Below, one piece after another: positions 31,224-35,534 of a DNA stretch of 35,534 bases. How positions within the stretch are numbered: position 1 is the first letter of the stretch; each line of letters starts with the position of its first letter. The notes under the pieces were generated by a model. The model was not told where the DNA came from, did no database searches, and worked only from the letters and a program-made list of their open reading frames with translations. The stretch spans positions 1-35,534 of the forward strand of contig JAAEPZ010000146.1 of the NCBI GenBank assembly GCA_024231955.1, read 5' to 3'. Origin of the DNA: a bacterium. GTDB taxonomy: Bacteria; Krumholzibacteriota; Krumholzibacteriia; JACNKJ01. The translations under genes and the position numbers were made by a program.

Positions 31224-34200
31224 TCATTTCAGAAGTACAAGTTTAATTGCTTGATACAATTCCTCTGCTTCAAATCTGCAGAAATACACACCCGCGGTCA
31301 TACTTCGACCATACTGATCCCGACCATCCCAAACTTTGTAGTATCTACCAATATCATGATACTCGTCATCGATCAGAGTCCTGACTAAGCGCCCAGCCAC
31401 ATCGTGAATCCTCAGGTCAACAGATGCTTCCTTGCTGACGTTATACTGAATCGTAGTTACTGGATTAAAAGGATTTGGGTAGGCTTGGCAAATGGATGTA
31501 GCAGGTGGCACACTATCATCGTGCGCATCAATAGATACAGTTTCGCCTTCAATGATAATGAGTCGTTGATTAACGGCAACTTGTGTCTCGATTTGACCCA
31601 ACCCAGATGGCCACTGAATGATCAGTGAGTCAACGACGGTGTTTTCCCCTAGTCCAAACTCAACAGTAGGTGAATTTTGTGACGAGGATCCAGACCCGCC
31701 ATTGATCTCTCGAATCTGGGAGATTGAACCGGTGACAATACGGATTCTTGCTCCAATTGCTGAACGATTTGACTCACCGCCTACCAGATCAACATGTAGC
31801 CAGGAGTTTCCATTCTGGCAGAGGTTTTCTAGCAGTTTGTTGTCACTGTAATTGGCTAGATATATATCTAGATCTCCATCTCCATCATAATCTGCTAACG
31901 CCACACTGCCGCCAGAACCAGTAGTACCCTCTGTAAAGAAGTCAACTTTCAGGAATTGATCTCCTCCATCATTCCGAAGATATAAATCTTGTTGCTCATG
32001 CCTTGATACATACAAATCAAGATCTCCATCATTGTCGAAATCTCCCCAACTTGCGCTGCGTCCGTTGCCAGAATCGAAGAGAGGCGCGTGCATGATACGC
32101 TCAAAACCGCTCCCAGTGTTCTTTAAAAGGAGATCTGGTTGACCATCATTTACGACATAGAGATCTAGAAAGCCGTCCCCATCATAATCACCCCAAGTAG
32201 CACTCGCACCATCACCAATGTCGTTGATACTTGCATTCCCAGTTAACTCTACAAAGCCGAAGTCTTGGATATTCTCGTAGAGGTGATTCTCCTCGTTTCG
32301 ATTGACGATAAATACGTCTTGATCTCCATCATTATCAAAATCCGCCCAAGCAGCAGCCTGACTAGATTCAGTGCCTCCGCCAGGGCCGGTGACATTTACG
32401 ACGTACATTGTTCCCTCGTGCACAAGAGCGTTCTTAAAGAGTATATTAGACGCACCATCAACCGTTAAATACAGATCCAACAACCCATCGATGTTATAAT
32501 CAACCCACGTTGCGCCAGTGTATGGTCCCGCCTCACTCAATTCCCCTGAAGCGACATCAGCGAACTCCCCTCCCCCTAGGTTGCGTAGCAGACAGTTGGG
32601 TTGTTCGTAGTTGACTAGGTACAAATCCGCAAGACCATCTGAATCGTAGTCTGCCCATACACCAGCGTGGCCGGTTCCTGTATTGCCAATAACCTCATCG
32701 CCCACCATGGTAAAATTGCCATTACTCTCATTTCTGAAGAGAATATTCGCCGTGCCGTTATTCGTCAGAAATAGATCAGGGACACCATCTGATTGATAAT
32801 CCACCCAAGCCGCCCCCACACCCTGGGCTGTAGTTGGCAAAGCGTCAACGACTTCGCTAAACGAGTCAACATAGTAGATTCCAGCGACACCCAGAGCCTG
32901 TGTTGTGAATGAGAAAGAATGGTCTTCTAAAGATTGAGTCGCTTCGATTTGAATGAAATCGGAATTGAACGACTTCCAGAATACCCTGAGTGCATTTTCC
33001 TCTCCATATTCCGGAATAAGATCTTCCGAAGCATACTTCATCGTTATGCTCAGACTGTCAGGAGTATAGAGGGAGTCGCTACAAATCGAACCAACAAACA
33101 TGTGTCTGTTAATATCTACCCGATCTGGAATCATCATTTCTCGCGGCATATTTTCGAACAATGTGGCAAAACAGCCCAGAGAGTCACCGTAAACTGGATC
33201 CACATGAACCTGAACTGCGAATTCGGAGTTGGCTTCCACTAACGCAAATAAACCATCTGTTGCTACCCCGACACTGTCTGCACATGTAATTGTCGGGAAT
33301 ATCTCATTCCCGCATCCGTCCGAATCGCAAAGCGCAAATGAGGGGCAATAGTCCGCCCCTCGCGCCATCCCCAGCCCGCTCATACAAACCACATCCAACA
33401 AACTCTCAGTGGAAGGACAAGCGCTTTTAGAGACACCCCAGCCAAAGAATTGCATAGCAATGACCTCAAGATGGGGATTTACAATACCATTGCTGTCGGG
33501 TATATATGGTCCGAATAATTCCAGGTCCCCAAAGGCTCCAGCAAACTCGGAATAATCCATATAGCACTTCAAAACCGTGAGGAACTGAAGGTTGTGATCA
33601 ACAAGATCCGCCTTTAAATTGGAAACGGATTTCCACACCCACACTGGCCCTGCCAGAACCTTGATATCATTGTTCGATGAATTGCCATGCCCGACCATCC
33701 AAAGCCCCTGTATACATTTATTTGCTCGGATTCTCGCGGATATCGAATCCCAATTGGCAACGGAATTTGGAATAATCTCAGCATCCCATCCTTTACGTTC
33801 GAGATTCCTTTTCGCCGTAGTTACTTCTTCCAGCCACCCGGCAGGTCCATCGGCATAATCAACGATCAGGGCAATTGGCTTTTCACATTCAGGATCGACC
33901 GGCAGCGATATTTCCTGCACTGGGCTTGTATCAACCCCTCCGCCACAGGCAGAGTCCCAAGCGGTCAAATGAACAGAATACGGTCCAGAGCATCCGAGCG
34001 GGTATGTGTGATGCGGATTCCGATCCGTACTTTGTGTACCATCTCCGAACTCCCAGCGCCAGTGATCAGGGTTTCCTGAAGACAAGTCCAAAAAATCAAC
34101 TTCTCCAGTACTGTCGTTGTAATGAGCGCTGAAAACGGCATCAATCGTACTCGATACTGGAAGCAAACCACTGATCTCAATTCGATAATTGCTGCCTGAA

Positions 34201-35147
34201 GAGGGATAGCCTGGCGGAGGCTCATAGAAGGGCAACCCAACCCAGAATATAACATCTTGGCCGCAATCTCCATCATAACATGTAAGTTCATCCGCCACAG
34301 AATCATGGCAATTATAAGAGTCCACGATGACACAATCTTCGCCATATCCGACCTCTATAATACTTATCTCACCACACTCAACATCATCACTTCCATCATG
34401 CATTGCCATCAAATACAGGCGGGTCTCGTGTTGTGCGTATATACGTGCCTCCACGTGCCCTGACGGACCTATTTGGCCCAAATACCAGTCAGTATCCCTC
34501 TTATCAGGGGGGATGAGGTGCGTGTTACCACAGATTGTAACTTCTCCATTCTCATCTGGCTCGAGTACCTGCACATTCCCTTCAATTGGGAGGTTTGTAT
34601 CATACTCACATGGAGCGGCCATCTCCTGCTCATTAACTCCATCGCAGGGGAGATCACAGAACTCCAAAGGCTCTACTTCTCGAATCAGCATCGTATAGTC
34701 GCCACAGCCCCCGCCAAAGCCATCGACGATGACAAAGTATGAAGCCCCCCCCACTACATTCATGTGGACAAAAGATCTGTATCCTGACTGACCACAGGCG
34801 TCATCATTACACTCCACCTCATTCATGAGATCATCATAAACAAACACCTTCGTATCGAAGGAGGACCCGCACAGATCAATGGTGATTTCCAGATCCTGAG
34901 GAGGGTTGTAGCTGAAGACTACATCGGGAGCGTTCGAAGACCAGGGACAATCTTCATCGTAATCGTCTGCATAGTCGCAGGTGCTACTTGAATGACTGTA
35001 AGGTAAGCCGCTGATCTGAATGGCCGTCTCTATAGTTTCACCAGGCAATTGCGCAGATACGAGTGCAGCAAACATTGCGAGACAAGCAAGTGCTATACAG
35101 AGGGATTGAAATCCCATACATAATAAAGTCGTTTTACTGGTAGGCAA
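31224..35147 (-). CDS. Giant secreted protein: PPC-like, PKD, possible caspase-fold, VCBS, UnbV and sorting domains
   Basis: A 1307-residue exported protein. Start TTG 35147 has GAGGAG 6 bases upstream and gives a signal peptide (GFQSLCIALACLAMFAALVS). Residues about 35-150 and 160-330 are PPC-like beta sandwiches (SFDTKVFVYDD, SYFVIVDGFGGGCGDYTMLI). About 336-417 is a PKD domain (WRWEFGDGTQST, PHHTY). About 419-605 resembles a clan CD (caspase/gingipain) fold: IALIVDYADG, WMVGH487GNSS and FLTVLKC528YMDYSEF give a His-Cys pair. About 769-1100 are VCBS repeats (WVDYQSDGVPDLFLTN, WADFDNDGDQDVFIVN, WGDYDGDGFLDLYVVN, LADYDGDGDLDIYLAN). About 1106-1196 is ASPIC/UnbV; about 1222-1307 the sorting module (AYPNPFNPVTT, GRLVRTLID, AGVYFCRF). 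Proteolysis is inferred from the dyad alone. The DNA is AT-richer than the 11-21 kb cluster. Confidence 0.85.
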   Translation of the reverse strand: MPTSKTTLLCMGFQSLCIALACLAMFAALVSAQLPGETIETAIQISGLPYSHSSSTCDYADDYDEDCPWSSNAPDVVFSYNPPQDLEITIDLCGSSFDTKVFVYDDLMNEVECNDDACGQSGYRSFVHMNVVGGASYFVIVDGFGGGCGDYTMLIREVEPLEFCDLPCDGVNEQEMAAPCEYDTNLPIEGNVQVLEPDENGEVTICGNTHLIPPDKRDTDWYLGQIGPSGHVEARIYAQHETRLYLMAMHDGSDDVECGEISIIEVGYGEDCVIVDSYNCHDSVADELTCYDGDCGQDVIFWVGLPFYEPPPGYPSSGSNYRIEISGLLPVSSTIDAVFSAHYNDSTGEVDFLDLSSGNPDHWRWEFGDGTQSTDRNPHHTYPLGCSGPYSVHLTAWDSACGGGVDTSPVQEISLPVDPECEKPIALIVDYADGPAGWLEEVTTAKRNLERKGWDAEIIPNSVANWDSISARIRANKCIQGLWMVGHGNSSNNDIKVLAGPVWVWKSVSNLKADLVDHNLQFLTVLKCYMDYSEFAGAFGDLELFGPYIPDSNGIVNPHLEVIAMQFFGWGVSKSACPSTESLLDVVCMSGLGMARGADYCPSFALCDSDGCGNEIFPTITCADSVGVATDGLFALVEANSEFAVQVHVDPVYGDSLGCFATLFENMPREMMIPDRVDINRHMFVGSICSDSLYTPDSLSITMKYASEDLIPEYGEENALRVFWKSFNSDFIQIEATQSLEDHSFSFTTQALGVAGIYYVDSFSEVVDALPTTAQGVGAAWVDYQSDGVPDLFLTNNGTANILFRNESNGNFTMVGDEVIGNTGTGHAGVWADYDSDGLADLYLVNYEQPNCLLRNLGGGEFADVASGELSEAGPYTGATWVDYNIDGLLDLYLTVDGASNILFKNALVHEGTMYVVNVTGPGGGTESSQAAAWADFDNDGDQDVFIVNRNEENHLYENIQDFGFVELTGNASINDIGDGASATWGDYDGDGFLDLYVVNDGQPDLLLKNTGSGFERIMHAPLFDSGNGRSASWGDFDNDGDLDLYVSRHEQQDLYLRNDGGDQFLKVDFFTEGTTGSGGSVALADYDGDGDLDIYLANYSDNKLLENLCQNGNSWLHVDLVGGESNRSAIGARIRIVTGSISQIREINGGSGSSSQNSPTVEFGLGENTVVDSLIIQWPSGLGQIETQVAVNQRLIIIEGETVSIDAHDDSVPPATSICQAYPNPFNPVTTIQYNVSKEASVDLRIHDVAGRLVRTLIDDEYHDIGRYYKVWDGRDQYGRSMTAGVYFCRFEAEELYQAIKLVLLK

Positions 35148-35182
35148 TACAATCTCCTCACTTCTATCTATAAGGCTGCATC

Positions 35183-35211
35183 CTCCACTCATGATTTCGA
35201 CGTGAGTGGAG
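35183..35211. promoter_or_regulatory. Perfect inverted repeat in the leader of the 1307-residue gene
   Basis: CTCCACTCA (35183-35191) and TGAGTGGAG (35203-35211) are perfect 9-bp arms around 11 bases, 36-64 bases before the chosen start. It could be an operator or an RNA hairpin in the untranslated leader; there is no T-tail, so it is not a terminator. Confidence 0.5.
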
Positions 35212-35288
35212 TTCCTAGAGTCTTTGTCTGTCAACTCAATTCTCTCTGTTAACTATGACAGATCTAACCTGTTAATGCTATTCAGTTT

Positions 35289-35534
35289 TGTTTCCTGCCA
35301 GCAACGTCCGGACTCTTTCGCCCTCCAAATTAGTGGACACTCTGAGGTATAATTAACCGATCAGAGGAGTGTGCCATGACCAACAGCAGAGATCCCGAGA
35401 AGATCGTCCGCGAGATTAAACGCAAGACCCGCCGCAAGTTCTCCGCCGAGGAGAAGATCCGTATCGTCCTGGAGGGGCTCCGGGGTGAAGAGACCATAGC
35501 CGAGCTCTGCCGTCGTGAGGGGATCAGTTCCAAC
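35289..35534 (+). mobile_element. IS3-family element, left end (continues past the window)
   Basis: Similarity with 2222-2414 begins at TGTTTCCTGCCAGCAA. Inside it TGGACACTCTGAGG followed by TATAAT (35348-35353) is the likely terminal repeat carrying a -10 box, an arrangement seen in IS3 relatives whose circular form builds a promoter at the joined ends. The orfA start follows. Confidence 0.75.
35376..35534 (+). CDS. IS3-family transposase orfA (partial, cut by window edge)
   Basis: The first 53 codons read TNSRDPEKIVREIKRKTRRK, FSAEEKIRIVLEGLRGEETI, AELCRREGISSN, the helix-turn-helix (HTH_Tnp_1/HTH_8 type) that begins OrfA of IS3-group elements and binds the element ends. GAGGAG precedes the ATG. 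No stop or frameshift is seen in the visible part, in contrast with the copy at 2222-2327, so this element may be intact. Confidence 0.88.
   Translation, partial: MTNSRDPEKIVREIKRKTRRKFSAEEKIRIVLEGLRGEETIAELCRREGISSN

Noticed and set aside
1..35534. CRISPR arrays, tRNA or rRNA genes, prophage modules
   Set aside because: No regularly spaced repeats, no tRNA-like cloverleaf and no phage structural or integrase genes were seen.

Overview
The window looks like chromosomal DNA from a bacterium of the FCB superphylum, probably an uncultured candidate-phylum lineage (Krumholzibacteriota, Eisenbacteria, Latescibacterota or similar). The main clue is five proteins ending in the same ~85-residue FlgD-Ig-like sorting module (YPNPFNP near its start, G-R-x-[VI]-[RA]-T-L in the middle, GVYF...LLLK or similar at the end). 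Other clues are VCBS/FG-GAP repeats followed by an ASPIC/UnbV domain, and secreted beta-helix proteins opening with ADGSG..TIQ. The phylum assignment is inference. I see no rRNA, tRNA or CRISPR array.

Layout. 1-2.4 kb: tail of an IS256-type element, a lipoprotein with ankyrin repeats, and a decayed IS3-type orfA start. 2.6-5.6 kb: a methyltransferase, an IS481 deletion derivative that keeps both ends, and an AT-rich gene for a membrane-anchored protein with a PLD-like region and a Nudix domain. 5.7-10.4 kb: a ZIP metal transporter and an 824-residue unrecognised protein built from two related halves, separated by decayed DNA with a 58-bp repeat. 11-21.1 kb: four consecutive genes for exported proteins with the C-terminal sorting module: a beta-helix protein, a VCBS/UnbV protein, a Tat-exported HisC-like aminotransferase, and a large double beta-helix protein ending in a strong terminator. 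21.1-23.4 kb: IS91 and IS30 fragments, a LamG-type lipoprotein and the second copy of a 250-300-bp repeat. 23.5-26.5 kb: a TrmB-like regulator overlapping a CPBP protease gene, with a promoter/operator, and a membrane protein of unknown function. 27.1-30.9 kb: a BlaI-type repressor, an M56 (BlaR1-like) membrane peptidase and an ankyrin/degenerate metallo-beta-lactamase-like protein, apparently one operon behind three matching operator sites. 31.2-35.2 kb: a 1307-residue secreted protein with PPC-like, PKD, possible caspase-fold, VCBS, UnbV and sorting domains. The right edge enters a fresh-looking IS3-type element homologous to the decayed one on the left.

How the parts fit. Most intact genes encode envelope or extracellular proteins or small sensor/regulator pairs. 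They sit between fragments of at least five transposon families, as expected of accessory DNA. The strongest candidates for new biology are the secreted aminotransferase carrying a sorting domain, the BlaI/M56/ankyrin-pseudo-MBL operon, the TM-PLD-Nudix protein, the duplicated 824-residue protein, and the His/Cys dyad domain inside the giant VCBS protein. Domain calls were made by eye from translated sequence; no database search was run.
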